Positions 32,752-41,393 of a stretch of DNA of 64,000 nucleotides are shown here, piece by piece; position 1 is the stretch's first letter; each line of letters opens with the position of its first letter. A program made the position numbers and the translations under genes. The notes under the pieces are model-generated. The model worked only from the letters and a program-made list of their open reading frames with translations, was not told the origin of the DNA and did not search any database. The DNA lies in contig CAZVNM010000001.1 of NCBI GenBank assembly GCA_964628685.1, forward strand, positions 434,001 through 498,000. Direction: 5' to 3'. The stretch is from CALMEC01 sp964628685. GTDB lineage: Bacteria > Actinomycetota > Thermoleophilia > Miltoncostaeales > Miltoncostaeaceae.

Positions 32752-34058
32752 GCCAGCAGACCCACCACGGTGTCGACGTCGTCGTCGCTCATCGTGAGCA
32801 CATCCAGCAGCACACGATCGTCGACGATCCGCGCGACCACCGGCGGGTCGAGCGCCCGCAGGTCGGCGGCACGCGCATCGGCGCCGCGGCCGCGGTCGTC
32901 GATCGCCACCGCCACGCTCGCCATCTCCTCGGTGGGCAGGGACCCGCCGCCCACGCGCCCGACGGTGTCGATCACGTCACCACCGATCGCGGCGGCCAGC
33001 CGTTCGGCGCGCGCCCGCAGCACGGCGGGGTCGGCCGTGAGCATCGCCACGGTGGGGATGCGACGGCGGGTCGAGCGGTCCATGTGGAGGCCGAGGGTCG
33101 CGTCGAGCGCCGCCAGGGTGAGCTTGTCGGGCCGCAGCGCCCGCATGAGCGGGTGCGCCGCACACCGCTCGATCGGCTGGGCGCGGCCGGCCAGGATGCC
33201 GGCCTGCGGTCCGCCCAGCAGTTTGTCCCCGCTGAACGCCACCACGTCGGCACCGGCGGCGATGCTCGCGGCCGCATCGGGCTCGCCGCGAAACGCCGGG
33301 TCGGCGTCGAGCGCCCCGGACCCCAGGTCATCGATCACCACGAGGCCGCGTTCATGGGCCAGCCGCACCAGGTCGGTGAGGGGCGTCTCCTCGGTGAACC
33401 CCACCACGCGGAAGTTGGACGGATGCACCCGCAGGATCGCCGCCGTGTCCGGGCCGATCGCACGCTCGTAGTCCGCCAGGCGCGTGCGGTTGGTGGTGCC
33501 CACCTCCACCAGGCGACATCCGGACGCCGCCAGGATCTCCGGCACGCGGAAGCCACCGCCGATCTCGACCATCTGGCCGCGCGAGACGATCACCTCGCGG
33601 CCTGACGCCAGCGCGACCAGCGCCAGGAGCACCGCGCCGGCGTTGGTGTTGGCGACCACCGCCGACTCGGCTCCGGTGAGGGCGCTGATCGCCGCGCGCA
33701 CATGGGTCTGGCGCGACCCGCGGCCACCGGTCGCCGGGTCCCACTCCAGGGTGGTCGATCCGGCCGCGGCCACGGCGGCTGCGACGGCCTCGGCCGCCAG
33801 CGGAGCCCGCCCCAGGTTCGTGTGCAACACGACACCGGTCGCGTTGATCACCGGACGAAGCGACGGACGGAGCGCGGCGCGCACATCGTCGACGAGGCCG
33901 TCGTCCGATCGCGTCTCGCGACGACGCGCCGCGATCGCCGCACGCACCGCCTCGACCACGCGGCCACGCGGGTGGCGGTCCAGGAGCTCGACGACCTCGG
34001 GGCGGGCGAGGACCGCGTCGACCGACGGAAGCGAACGGCGCGGATCGCCGCCCGTCAC
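32748..34058 (-). CDS. selA: L-seryl-tRNA(Sec) selenium transferase
   Basis: 436 residues. PLP enzyme converting Ser-tRNA(Sec) to Sec-tRNA(Sec) with selenophosphate. Recognised by VINATGVVLHTNLGRAPL, the glycine-rich VGTTNRTRLADYERAIGP, VVIDDLGSGAL and the PLP-lysine segment AFSGDKLLGGPQAGI near residue 280. The GTG at 34058 overlaps the stop of the MoaD-like gene and gives a normal SelA N-terminus. SelD, which makes selenophosphate, is not in the window. Confidence 0.93.
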   Translation of the reverse strand: MTGGDPRRSLPSVDAVLARPEVVELLDRHPRGRVVEAVRAAIAARRRETRSDDGLVDDVRAALRPSLRPVINATGVVLHTNLGRAPLAAEAVAAAVAAAGSTTLEWDPATGGRGSRQTHVRAAISALTGAESAVVANTNAGAVLLALVALASGREVIVSRGQMVEIGGGFRVPEILAASGCRLVEVGTTNRTRLADYERAIGPDTAAILRVHPSNFRVVGFTEETPLTDLVRLAHERGLVVIDDLGSGALDADPAFRGEPDAAASIAAGADVVAFSGDKLLGGPQAGILAGRAQPIERCAAHPLMRALRPDKLTLAALDATLGLHMDRSTRRRIPTVAMLTADPAVLRARAERLAAAIGGDVIDTVGRVGGGSLPTEEMASVAVAIDDRGRGADARAADLRALDPPVVARIVDDRVLLDVLTMSDDDVDTVVGLLA

Positions 34059-34303
34059 CCGTCCACCGCCGGCAGCACCAGATCGAGGGCGTCGCCGTCG
34101 GCCAACCACGCGGCCGGCAGCGTGCGGACGCCGTTCAGCACGTACGCGAGCCCGGCGGGCGGATGGTCGCCCGCACCGTCGCCCAGGTACGACCAGGTCG
34201 CACCGGCGGGCGTGGCGTGCGGCACCGTGATGGTCGTCTCGAGACGCGGCTCGCCACCGGCGGCGTCGACCACGCGGACGGTGACGTGGACGTCGGCGGG
34301 CAT
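34055..34303 (-). CDS. small MoaD/ThiS-like protein coupled to selA
   Basis: 82 residues. The second half, AYVLNGVRTLPAAWLADGDALDLVLPAVDG, resembles the ubiquitin-like fold of MoaD and ThiS (VNG...L.dGD.v.l.P...GG). The usual C-terminal Gly-Gly is Asp-Gly here. It starts at an ATG and its stop overlaps the selA start as GTGA, so it is the first gene of the selenium operon. A role in molybdopterin or sulfur/selenium transfer is conceivable because many selenoproteins are molybdenum formate dehydrogenases, but this is inference. Confidence 0.6.
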   Translation of the reverse strand: MPADVHVTVRVVDAAGGEPRLETTITVPHATPAGATWSYLGDGAGDHPPAGLAYVLNGVRTLPAAWLADGDALDLVLPAVDG

Positions 34304-34494
34304 GGGCCGATACTAGTTTCCCCGACTGGGCCCGGCACCGGCATCCGGATTCGTGCAAACGTCGAACAGCGGCACCCCGGCGGTCGTGCCCCGGGTCAGA
34401 GGTCCCGGCAACCGGGAGCCGCGACCGACCGGTGAATGTCGTCGGTGTGGACGACCGGAAACCGACCGCGGCACGCATCGCGCACGCCTCGGTA

Positions 34495-34623
34495 CCATCC
34501 ACGGGTCGCGACTGGCGTTTTCGAGGTGGAGGACACCACCGGGGAGCGACGCGTCACCCTCATCCCACCGGACACCGCGCGCCTGGGTACCGGACTCACG
34601 ACGACGATTGCCCAGGAGGCACC
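34495..34623 (+). promoter_or_regulatory. ZTP (pfl) riboswitch controlling glyA
   Basis: The leader has the ZTP-motif layout. GGGTCGCGACTGGCG begins near 34503. A GGTGG/CCACC hairpin comes next, then ACCGGGGAGCGAC closing the first helix. A linker leads to CCGCGCGCCTGGG ending at 34587. ZTP riboswitches sense the purine intermediate ZTP/ZMP, which builds up when folate one-carbon units run short, and commonly control glyA. CCTGGG (34582-34587) can pair with CCCAGG (34611-34616), which overlaps the glyA Shine-Dalgarno AGGAGG, suggesting translational control. Confidence 0.82.
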
Positions 34624-35892
34624 GTGCACGAGCCCGCCATCCCCAACCTCACCGCCGCCGATCCCGAGATCGCCAAGCTGATCGAGCACGAGGCGAAGCG
34701 GCAGTTCGAGAAGATCCGGATGATCGCGTCCGAGAACTACGTCTCGCCCGCCGTGCTGGAGGCCACCGGATCGGTCCTCACCAACAAGTACTCGGAGGGC
34801 TACGCCGGCAAGCGCTACTACGAGGGCCAGCAGTTCATCGACCCCATCGAGACGCTCGCCATCGACCGGGCCAAGGCGGTCTTCGGCGTGGAGCACGCCA
34901 ACGTGCAGCCCTACTCCGGCTCGCCCGCCAACCTCGCCGTCTACCTCGCGCTCCTCCAGCCCGGCGACACGATGATGGGTCTCGCCCTCCCGATGGGCGG
35001 CCACCTGACCCACGGCTGGTCGGTGTCGGCCACCGGCAAGTGGTTCCGCTCGGTGCAGTACGGCGTGCGGAAGGAGGACGGCCGCGTCGACATGGACGAG
35101 GTGCGTGACCTCGCCCGCGCCGAGAAGCCCAAGATGATCTTCTGCGGCGGCACGGCCGTCCCGCGCACGATCGACTTCCCGGCCTTCGCCGAGATCGCGC
35201 GCGAGATCGGCGCGGTGCTCGTGGCCGACATCGCCCACATCGCCGGCCTCATCGCCGGTGGCGCGCACCCCTCGCCGGTCGGACACGCCGACATCATCAC
35301 CACCACCACGCACAAGACGCTGCGCGGCCCGCGCGGCGCGATGCTCATGTCGACCGCCGAGCACGCCCAGGCGCTCGACCGCGCGGTCTTCCCGGGCCTT
35401 CAGGGTGGTCCGCACAACCACACCACCGCCGCCATCGCCGTGGCGCTGAAGGAGGCGGCGGCCCCCGAGTTCTCCACCTACGCGCACGGCATCGTCGCCA
35501 ACGCGCAGGCGCTCGCGGGCTCGCTGGGCGAGATGGGATACAACCTGGTGACCGGCGGCACCGACAACCACCTCATCCTCATCGACCTCACCGGCAAGTG
35601 CGACGGCGGCAAGCCGGCAGCGCAGGCCCTCGACCGCGCCGGCATCGAGCTCAACTACAACTCGGTGCCGTTCGACACGCGCAAGCCCTTCGACCCGTCC
35701 GGTCTGCGTCTGGGCACCGCCGGCGTCACCACCCGCGGCCTCACGCCCAAGGAGATGCCCCAGGTGGCCGCCTGGATCGACGAGGCCATCACCAAGCAGG
35801 ACGACGACGCGACGCTCGACCGCATCGCCGGCGAGGTCGCCGAGCTGATGGCATCGCACCCGATGCCGGGCTGGGCGCCGACGCCCGCCTGA
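34624..35892 (+). CDS. glyA: serine hydroxymethyltransferase
   Basis: 422 residues, normal SHMT length. PLP enzyme interconverting serine and glycine with transfer of a one-carbon unit to tetrahydrofolate. Signatures include RMIASENYVSPAV, TNKYSEGYAGKRYYEG, ADIAHIAGLIAGG and the PLP lysine in TTTTHKTLRGPRG near residue 230. The GTG at 34624 has CAGGAGG at ideal spacing. The ZTP riboswitch precedes it and a strong hairpin follows, so it is probably monocistronic. Confidence 0.95.
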   Translation: MHEPAIPNLTAADPEIAKLIEHEAKRQFEKIRMIASENYVSPAVLEATGSVLTNKYSEGYAGKRYYEGQQFIDPIETLAIDRAKAVFGVEHANVQPYSGSPANLAVYLALLQPGDTMMGLALPMGGHLTHGWSVSATGKWFRSVQYGVRKEDGRVDMDEVRDLARAEKPKMIFCGGTAVPRTIDFPAFAEIAREIGAVLVADIAHIAGLIAGGAHPSPVGHADIITTTTHKTLRGPRGAMLMSTAEHAQALDRAVFPGLQGGPHNHTTAAIAVALKEAAAPEFSTYAHGIVANAQALAGSLGEMGYNLVTGGTDNHLILIDLTGKCDGGKPAAQALDRAGIELNYNSVPFDTRKPFDPSGLRLGTAGVTTRGLTPKEMPQVAAWIDEAITKQDDDATLDRIAGEVAELMASHPMPGWAPTPA

Positions 35893-35903
35893 GACACGCA
35901 TTC

Positions 35904-35936
35904 GGGAGGCGGACACGCGTCATCGGTCCGCCTCCC
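35904..35936. terminator. terminator after glyA
   Basis: Perfect 11-bp arms (GGGAGGCGGAC and its complement) with an 11-nt loop, 12 nt after the glyA stop. No T-run. Confidence 0.65.
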
Positions 35937-36024
35937 CGGGGAGGCCCAGGTGTCGGGTCCCGACGTGGCGACGACACCGCCGTCGCGGGCAACACCGCCC
36001 CATACCTCACCCTCGAGTCGAGCG

Positions 36025-37515
36025 TTATTCTCCGCCCAGCATGTCCTGCCACATGCGCCACCAGTAGCGGGCCGCCACCTGCGACGAGCCGGCCCACATC
36101 CCCCACAGGTCGGCGTTGGACAGGTGCAGGCCGAAGTCGCGTGACGATGCCGACGCCATGAACCGGGCCGGGGCCTCGGCCCCCGCCACCGCCATCAGCC
36201 GGCGCATCATCACCGTGTCGACATCGACGTCGGGGGCGACGTCCCTCACCACACCGGCCAGGGTCAGCACGTTCTTGCGAAAGAGCGCCATGTTCTCGGG
36301 AAAGACGAGCGCGCCCGCCACACCCAGCCGGTCGAGCAGCGCCATCAACCAGGTGAACCCCGGGAACACGCCGCGCCGCACCTCCGCGAGGGCCTCGGCC
36401 ACCGCATCGCGCACCGCGGCCTCCGCGGTGATCCGACCCAGCGACCCGAGGGCGCGCACGGTCATGGCCTCGTCGCCCATGAGCGCCCCCACCACGGCCT
36501 GCACCACCGCCACGGCCTGCGCCTTCTCCAGGCGGGTGACGAGTGCCCAGTCGACGATGCCCAGCCTGTCGTCGGGCGTCATGAGCAGGTTGCCGGCGTG
36601 GGGATCGGCGTGCAGCGGCACGGACGCCGGATCCGCCTGCCAGAAGGGACGGGCGATGAGCGCGTCGACGATCGTGTCGGCCGCACGCCGCGCGACGTCC
36701 GGCGCCAGGCCCGCATCGGTCACCTTCGTCCCGTCCAGGCGGGTCATGGCCGTCATCGCAGGCGTGCTGAACGGCAGCAGCTCCGGGATCACGAGCGCCG
36801 GGTCGCCCCCGTAGAAGGCCGCGGCCTCCTCCAGGTGCCGCTGCTCCTGCTCCAGCCGGACCTCGTTGGCGAGAAGCCGCCGCAGGCTGTCGAATGTCGC
36901 ACGGTACTCGAGCGCCGGGAGCCCGAGCGCGGCGCACCGCTCCTCGAGGAAGTCGCCCAGGTCGCTCCAGATCTCGAGGTCCTCGGCCAGGCGCTCCTCG
37001 ACCCCGGGACGGAGCACCTTGAACACCCCGTGCACCGGATCGGCACCGCGACGCCTGCGCCACTCGAACGGCACGACGACCGCCACGCTGGCCTCGGCGA
37101 GCGCCCGCGGGCCGACGGTGAGGCCCGGGACGTCCGGCCACGCCGCATCGATGATCGATGCGATCGGTTGAAGCGGCGTGGTGGGCGCCATCGACTCCAG
37201 CGTCTGGAGCCCCAGACGGAACAAGGGGTCGAGGCGCATGTCGCGGGCGAGGAGCTGACCGAGCTTGTGGAGCACCGGGCTCGTGCGGCACAGAAGACCC
37301 AGTCGCTCGTGCGGCGGGGTCGTGATCGGCAGCGCCATCTGCTCGGTGACGGCCGCGGCGATCCGCTGTGGGCTGAGCTCACCGAGGAAGAACCCCAGCG
37401 CGTCGACGACGAGCGGCCGGTACTCGGCGTAGGCGTCCGGAACCAGGGCCTCGATCCCCACGGCCCGAAGCATCGCCTCGGGGCCGAGATGCGGATATGG
37501 CGAGGGAGGGCTCAT
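36025..37515 (-). CDS. ABC1/UbiB-like atypical kinase family protein
   Basis: 496 residues. Family marks are the KxGQ motif (HKLGQLLARD near residue 86), an alanine-rich loop variant (AEASVAVVVPF), the putative ATP lysine in VHGVFKVLRPGVEE, and HADPHAGNLL near residues 302-311. The metal-binding DFG is DWA here. UbiB/ABC1 proteins are linked to quinone and lipid metabolism. Only the PH/KxGQ core is conserved, and the C-terminus (about 380-496) is divergent. The ATG at 37515 is the likeliest start. Confidence 0.75.
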   Translation of the reverse strand: MSPPSPYPHLGPEAMLRAVGIEALVPDAYAEYRPLVVDALGFFLGELSPQRIAAAVTEQMALPITTPPHERLGLLCRTSPVLHKLGQLLARDMRLDPLFRLGLQTLESMAPTTPLQPIASIIDAAWPDVPGLTVGPRALAEASVAVVVPFEWRRRRGADPVHGVFKVLRPGVEERLAEDLEIWSDLGDFLEERCAALGLPALEYRATFDSLRRLLANEVRLEQEQRHLEEAAAFYGGDPALVIPELLPFSTPAMTAMTRLDGTKVTDAGLAPDVARRAADTIVDALIARPFWQADPASVPLHADPHAGNLLMTPDDRLGIVDWALVTRLEKAQAVAVVQAVVGALMGDEAMTVRALGSLGRITAEAAVRDAVAEALAEVRRGVFPGFTWLMALLDRLGVAGALVFPENMALFRKNVLTLAGVVRDVAPDVDVDTVMMRRLMAVAGAEAPARFMASASSRDFGLHLSNADLWGMWAGSSQVAARYWWRMWQDMLGGE

Positions 37516-37594
37516 GCGCGTCCCGCCCCACGGTACCCCTCCGGCAGCGCCGGCGCACGAAACCCCGCTCCGCCGGCATTCCGCTCTTTGCCCA

Positions 37595-37622
37595 TTGATC
37601 CGATTGGGTTTGTGTGTATGAT
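37595..37622 (+). promoter_or_regulatory. sigma-70-type promoter of the sulfate transporter operon
   Basis: TTGATC (37595-37600) and TATGAT (37617-37622) are separated by 16 nt, within an unusually AT-rich stretch. It lies 43 bp upstream of the start codon of the binding protein and is followed by GGAG at good spacing. Confidence 0.55.
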
Positions 37623-37665
37623 GCCCTTCGCTCAGCCAAAACCCGTAAAACACAGTGGAGTTCAC

Positions 37666-38700
37666 ATGGAATCACGCTCATCCCACACAACCCGCCCCCG
37701 CACGGCCATCGCCGTCCTGGTCGCCGGCGCCATGGCGGCGAGCGTGATGGCCGGTTGCGGCGGCGCGGCCGACAGCAAGGACGGCGCGTCATCCGACGGC
37801 GGCGGCGGCGACCGCGGCAGCGTCTCGCTGGTCGCGTATTCGACGCCGCAGGTCGTCTACGACGAGATCATCCCGAAGTTCAACGCGAGCGAGGCCGGCA
37901 AGGGCATCACCGTCCGGACGTCGTTCGGCGCCTCCGGCGAGCAGAGCCGGGCCGTGGCGGATGGGCTCAAGGCCGACGTCGTGTCCTTCTCGGTCGAGCC
38001 CGACGTCACGCGACTGGTGGACAAGGGCCTGGTGCCGGCCGATTGGAAGGCGGGCCCCAACAAGGGTCTCGTCACCACCTCGGTGGTGAGCTTCATCGTC
38101 CGCCCCGGCAACCCCAAGAACATCCGGACGTGGGACGACCTTCTGAAGCCCGGCGTCGAGGTCATCACCCCCAACCCGTTCACCTCGGGCGCCGCCAAGT
38201 GGAACCTGCTGGGCGGATACGCGCACGGCGGTCTGCCGTACGTGGAGAAGCTCCTGACCGAGCACGTCAAGATCCAGCCGCGCTCCGGCCGTGAGGCGCT
38301 CCAGACCTTCACCAGCGGTCGCGGCGACGTGCTGCTCTCGTACGAGTACGAGGCCATCACGGCCCAGAAGAAGGGCGAGAAGGTCGACCTCGTCATCCCG
38401 CCGAAGTCCCTGCGGATCGACATCGACCTGGCGACCACGACGTCCGCCTCCGCCGATGCGAAGGCCTTCCACGACTACATCCTCGGCCCGGAGGCGCAGC
38501 GCCTGTTCGCCTCGTGGGGATACCGCCCCGTCAACGCCGAGGCGCTGAAGGAGGCCGAGGCCACCCTCGGCAAGCTGGGTGACCTCTCCACCATCGACGA
38601 CCTCGGCGGGTGGAAGAAGGTCGACGCGGAGCTCTTCGACCCGAAGGACGGCCCGATCGCACGCATCGAGTCAGGACTGGGGGTGTCGACGTCCCGGTGA
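37666..38700 (+). CDS. sulfate ABC transporter substrate-binding lipoprotein
   Basis: 344 residues. The signal peptide ends in the lipobox VMAGC, with Cys31 lipidated. The mature protein is of the Sbp/CysP family: FGASGEQSRAVADGLKADVVSFS and the PNPFTSGAAKWNLL stretch are typical of sulfate/thiosulfate binders, with RPGNPKNIRTWDDL between. It binds sulfate outside the membrane for the CysTWA transporter. GGAG precedes the ATG, and its stop overlaps the next start (GTGA). Confidence 0.92.
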   Translation: MESRSSHTTRPRTAIAVLVAGAMAASVMAGCGGAADSKDGASSDGGGGDRGSVSLVAYSTPQVVYDEIIPKFNASEAGKGITVRTSFGASGEQSRAVADGLKADVVSFSVEPDVTRLVDKGLVPADWKAGPNKGLVTTSVVSFIVRPGNPKNIRTWDDLLKPGVEVITPNPFTSGAAKWNLLGGYAHGGLPYVEKLLTEHVKIQPRSGREALQTFTSGRGDVLLSYEYEAITAQKKGEKVDLVIPPKSLRIDIDLATTTSASADAKAFHDYILGPEAQRLFASWGYRPVNAEALKEAEATLGKLGDLSTIDDLGGWKKVDAELFDPKDGPIARIESGLGVSTSR

Positions 38701-39521
38701 GCACCCACGCACCAACACTGCCGCGTCGGGCCGGCACCCGACAGCGCGGGCGGACGCTCGCGCTGTCGGGGCTCGGCGTGGTGACGCTCTGGCTCTCGAT
38801 CCTCGTCCTCATCCCGCTGGCGGCCGTGGCCGTCACGGCGACCGAGGGTGGGCTCGGCGCCTTCTGGGACAACGCGTTCAGCCCACAGGGGAAGGCCGCC
38901 CTGTGGTTCACGCTGTGGGTCTCGTTGGCCGTCACCGCGTTCAACGTCGTCCTCGGCACCCTCACCGCATGGGTCCTGGAGCGTGACCGCTTCCCCGGTC
39001 GCCGCATCCTGGACGCCGTCATCGACCTGCCCTTCGCACTCCCCACCGTCGTGGCGGGCATCACGATCCTGGCGCTCTACGGCCAGTCGGTGGCCTACAC
39101 CAAGTGGGCGGTCGCGCTCGCGCTCGCCTTCGTGACGCTGCCGTTCGTCATCCGTGCGGTGCAGCCGGTCATCCGCGAGCTCGACACCGAGATGGAGGAG
39201 GCGGCCGCGTCGCTGGGCGCACGATCGTCCACGATCTTCCGGCGGGTCGTGCTGCCGAACCTGGTGCCGGCGATCATCTCGGGCGCGGCACTCTCGTTCG
39301 CGCGCGCGGTCGGCGAGTTCGGATCGATCGTGCTGATCAGCGGCAACATCCCGTTCGACACCCAGGTCACGGCGGTCTACGCCTTCAAGCAGATCGAGTC
39401 CGACAACACACCCGGTGCCGCGGCCGTATCGATCGTGATCCTCCTCATCGCGCTGGTCGTCCTCCTGACGCTGCGGCTGTTCGAGCGCCGCGGGAGCGCG
39501 GCCCGAAGGGCGGAGGCATGA
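38697..39521 (+). CDS. cysT: sulfate ABC transporter permease CysT
   Basis: 274 residues, six transmembrane helices. The EAA loop EEAAASLGARSSTIFRRVVLPNLVPAI and GEFGSIVLISGNIPFDTQV identify the CysT/CysU branch. It forms the membrane channel with CysW. GTG start overlaps the binding-protein stop; RBS for cysW lies in its last codons. Confidence 0.92.
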   Translation: MSTHAPTLPRRAGTRQRGRTLALSGLGVVTLWLSILVLIPLAAVAVTATEGGLGAFWDNAFSPQGKAALWFTLWVSLAVTAFNVVLGTLTAWVLERDRFPGRRILDAVIDLPFALPTVVAGITILALYGQSVAYTKWAVALALAFVTLPFVIRAVQPVIRELDTEMEEAAASLGARSSTIFRRVVLPNLVPAIISGAALSFARAVGEFGSIVLISGNIPFDTQVTAVYAFKQIESDNTPGAAAVSIVILLIALVVLLTLRLFERRGSAARRAEA

Positions 39522-40309
39522 GCCGGCATCTGAGCAGGCTGATCGTCATCGGCTACCTGGCCGCCGTCCTCCTGGCGCCGGTCGTCCTGGTGGCCTGGCG
39601 GACGTTCGAACCCGGCGTCGGCGCGGTGTGGGACTCCGTCACGACCCCGGCCGCGCTCCACGCCTTCTGGCTGACGATCATCGTGGCCGCCATCGTGGTG
39701 CCGCTCAACGTCGTCTTCGGCATCGTGACCGCCCTCCTTCTGGCGCGCGGGCGGTTTCGTGGCAAGGCCCTGCTGGACACGCTCATCGACCTACCGTTCG
39801 CGGTCTCACCCGTGGTGGTCGGGCTGGCGCTCGTGCTGGTCTACGGGCAGGACGGCTGGTTCGGCGGCGCACTGGCGGAGCTGGGCGTCCAGGTCATCTT
39901 CTCCCTCCCCGGCATCGTGCTGGCAACGGTCTTCGTGAGCCTGCCGTTCGTCGTGCGGGAGGTCGCGCCCGTGCTCACCGAGATCGGTGACGACCAGGAG
40001 CAGGCGGCCGGCACGCTGGGCGCCTCCCGCTGGCAGACGTTCCGGCGCATCACGCTGCCGTCCATCCGCTGGGCGCTGGCGTCCGGCATCGTGCTCACCA
40101 CCGCACGGGCGATCGGCGAGTTCGGCGCGGTCAGCGTCGTCTCGGGGAAGATCTCCGGCGAGACGGAGACGCTCACCCTGCTCGTCGAGAAGCGCTACGG
40201 CAACCTGGACGTGGCCGGTGCCTACGCGGCATCGGGCCTCCTGGCGCTCATCGCACTCATCACCCTGCTCGCCATGAGCATCACCAAACGACGCAAGGAG
40301 GCCGAATGA
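39518..40309 (+). CDS. cysW: sulfate ABC transporter permease CysW
   Basis: 263 residues, six transmembrane helices. EAA loop EQAAGTLGASRWQTFRRITLPSIRWAL and AIGEFGAVSVVSGKISGETETLTLLVEKRY are characteristic of CysW. Start and stop overlap cysT and cysA as ATGA, with GGAGG just upstream of the ATG. Confidence 0.93.
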   Translation: MSRHLSRLIVIGYLAAVLLAPVVLVAWRTFEPGVGAVWDSVTTPAALHAFWLTIIVAAIVVPLNVVFGIVTALLLARGRFRGKALLDTLIDLPFAVSPVVVGLALVLVYGQDGWFGGALAELGVQVIFSLPGIVLATVFVSLPFVVREVAPVLTEIGDDQEQAAGTLGASRWQTFRRITLPSIRWALASGIVLTTARAIGEFGAVSVVSGKISGETETLTLLVEKRYGNLDVAGAYAASGLLALIALITLLAMSITKRRKEAE

Positions 40310-41268
40310 TCACGGTCGACTCGGTGACCAAGCGCTACGGCGACTTCACCGCACTGGACGACGTCTCGATCGAGGTGGAGCGCGGCTCGCTCACCGCGCT
40401 CCTGGGACCGTCGGGATCCGGCAAGTCCACGCTGCTGCGGGCGATCGCCGGCCTGGAGTCCCCGGACACCGGCACCGTGCACCTGGACGGCGAGGACGTG
40501 ACGGGCCTCGCCCCGCAGCACCGCGGGGTCGGCTTCGTCTTCCAGCACTACGCGGCGTTCAAGCACATGACGGTCCGGCAGAACGTGGCGTTCGGACTGA
40601 CGATCAGAAAGCGTCCCAAGGACGAGATCGCCACGCGTGTGGATGAGCTCCTGGAGGTCGTGGGCCTCGCCGGGTTCCACAAACGGTATCCCCACCAGCT
40701 CTCCGGCGGACAGCGCCAGCGCATGGCGCTCGCCCGGGCACTGGCGGTGGAGCCGAAGGTGCTCCTCCTGGACGAGCCCTTCGGGGCGCTCGACCGCAAC
40801 GTCCGCGCCGACCTGCGCGCATGGCTGCGTCACCTGCACGAGGAGGTGCACGTGACGACCGTGATCGTCACGCACGACCAGGAGGAGGCGATGGAGCTGG
40901 CCGACAGCATCGTCCTGTTGAACGCCGGCCGCATCGAGCAGGTGGGCTCGCCCACCGAGGTGTACGACCGGCCCGCCAACGACTTCGCCATGCGCTTCCT
41001 GGGGCCGGTCTCCCAGGTGGGCGAGGGACTGGTGCGCCCCCACGACGTGCGGATCGTGCTCGACCCCCAGGATGGGTCGCAGGAGGCCCAGATCCGGCGC
41101 GTCCTGCACCTGGGGTTCGAGGTGCGGGTGGAGTTGGAGCTTGCAGGCGGCGCGCCCATCTCGGTGCAGCTGCCGCGGCAGGAGGCCGAGCGGCTGGAGC
41201 TCCTGGCCGGCCAGATCGTCCACGTCACCTCACCGGAGCCGTCGGTGTTCGCCGCCGGCGGGATCTGA
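40306..41268 (+). CDS. cysA: sulfate ABC transporter ATP-binding protein CysA
   Basis: 320 residues. Walker A GPSGSGKST at about 34-42, signature LSGGQRQRMALARAL, Walker B VLLLDEPFGALD and switch His in VTHDQEEAMELADS. The C-terminal 80 residues form the TOBE-like regulatory domain typical of CysA. It completes the sbp-cysT-cysW-cysA operon, and a strong hairpin follows its stop. Confidence 0.93.
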   Translation: MITVDSVTKRYGDFTALDDVSIEVERGSLTALLGPSGSGKSTLLRAIAGLESPDTGTVHLDGEDVTGLAPQHRGVGFVFQHYAAFKHMTVRQNVAFGLTIRKRPKDEIATRVDELLEVVGLAGFHKRYPHQLSGGQRQRMALARALAVEPKVLLLDEPFGALDRNVRADLRAWLRHLHEEVHVTTVIVTHDQEEAMELADSIVLLNAGRIEQVGSPTEVYDRPANDFAMRFLGPVSQVGEGLVRPHDVRIVLDPQDGSQEAQIRRVLHLGFEVRVELELAGGAPISVQLPRQEAERLELLAGQIVHVTSPEPSVFAAGGI

Positions 41269-41274
41269 CCCGAC

Positions 41275-41314
41275 GGGGCGTTCGTCGTCTCCACCCGGAG
41301 GCGACGGGCGCCCC
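41275..41314. terminator. terminator after cysA
   Basis: 18-nt arms at 41275-41292 and 41297-41314 pair fully if three G-U wobbles are allowed, with a 4-nt loop, starting 7 nt after the cysA stop. No T-run. Confidence 0.6.
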
Positions 41315-41393
41315 TCCCCCGCCGGCCCGCTCGTTTGCGTCACGATCCGCCCGGCCCCATGTCACAGTCCGCGGCCAACGGACGATCATCAGC

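Noticed and set aside
34304..34494. Possible tRNA-Sec or selD near selAB
   Set aside because: I looked for a long-armed tRNA with a TCA anticodon and the GGTTCGA-type T-loop and found none; no SelD-like gene is present.
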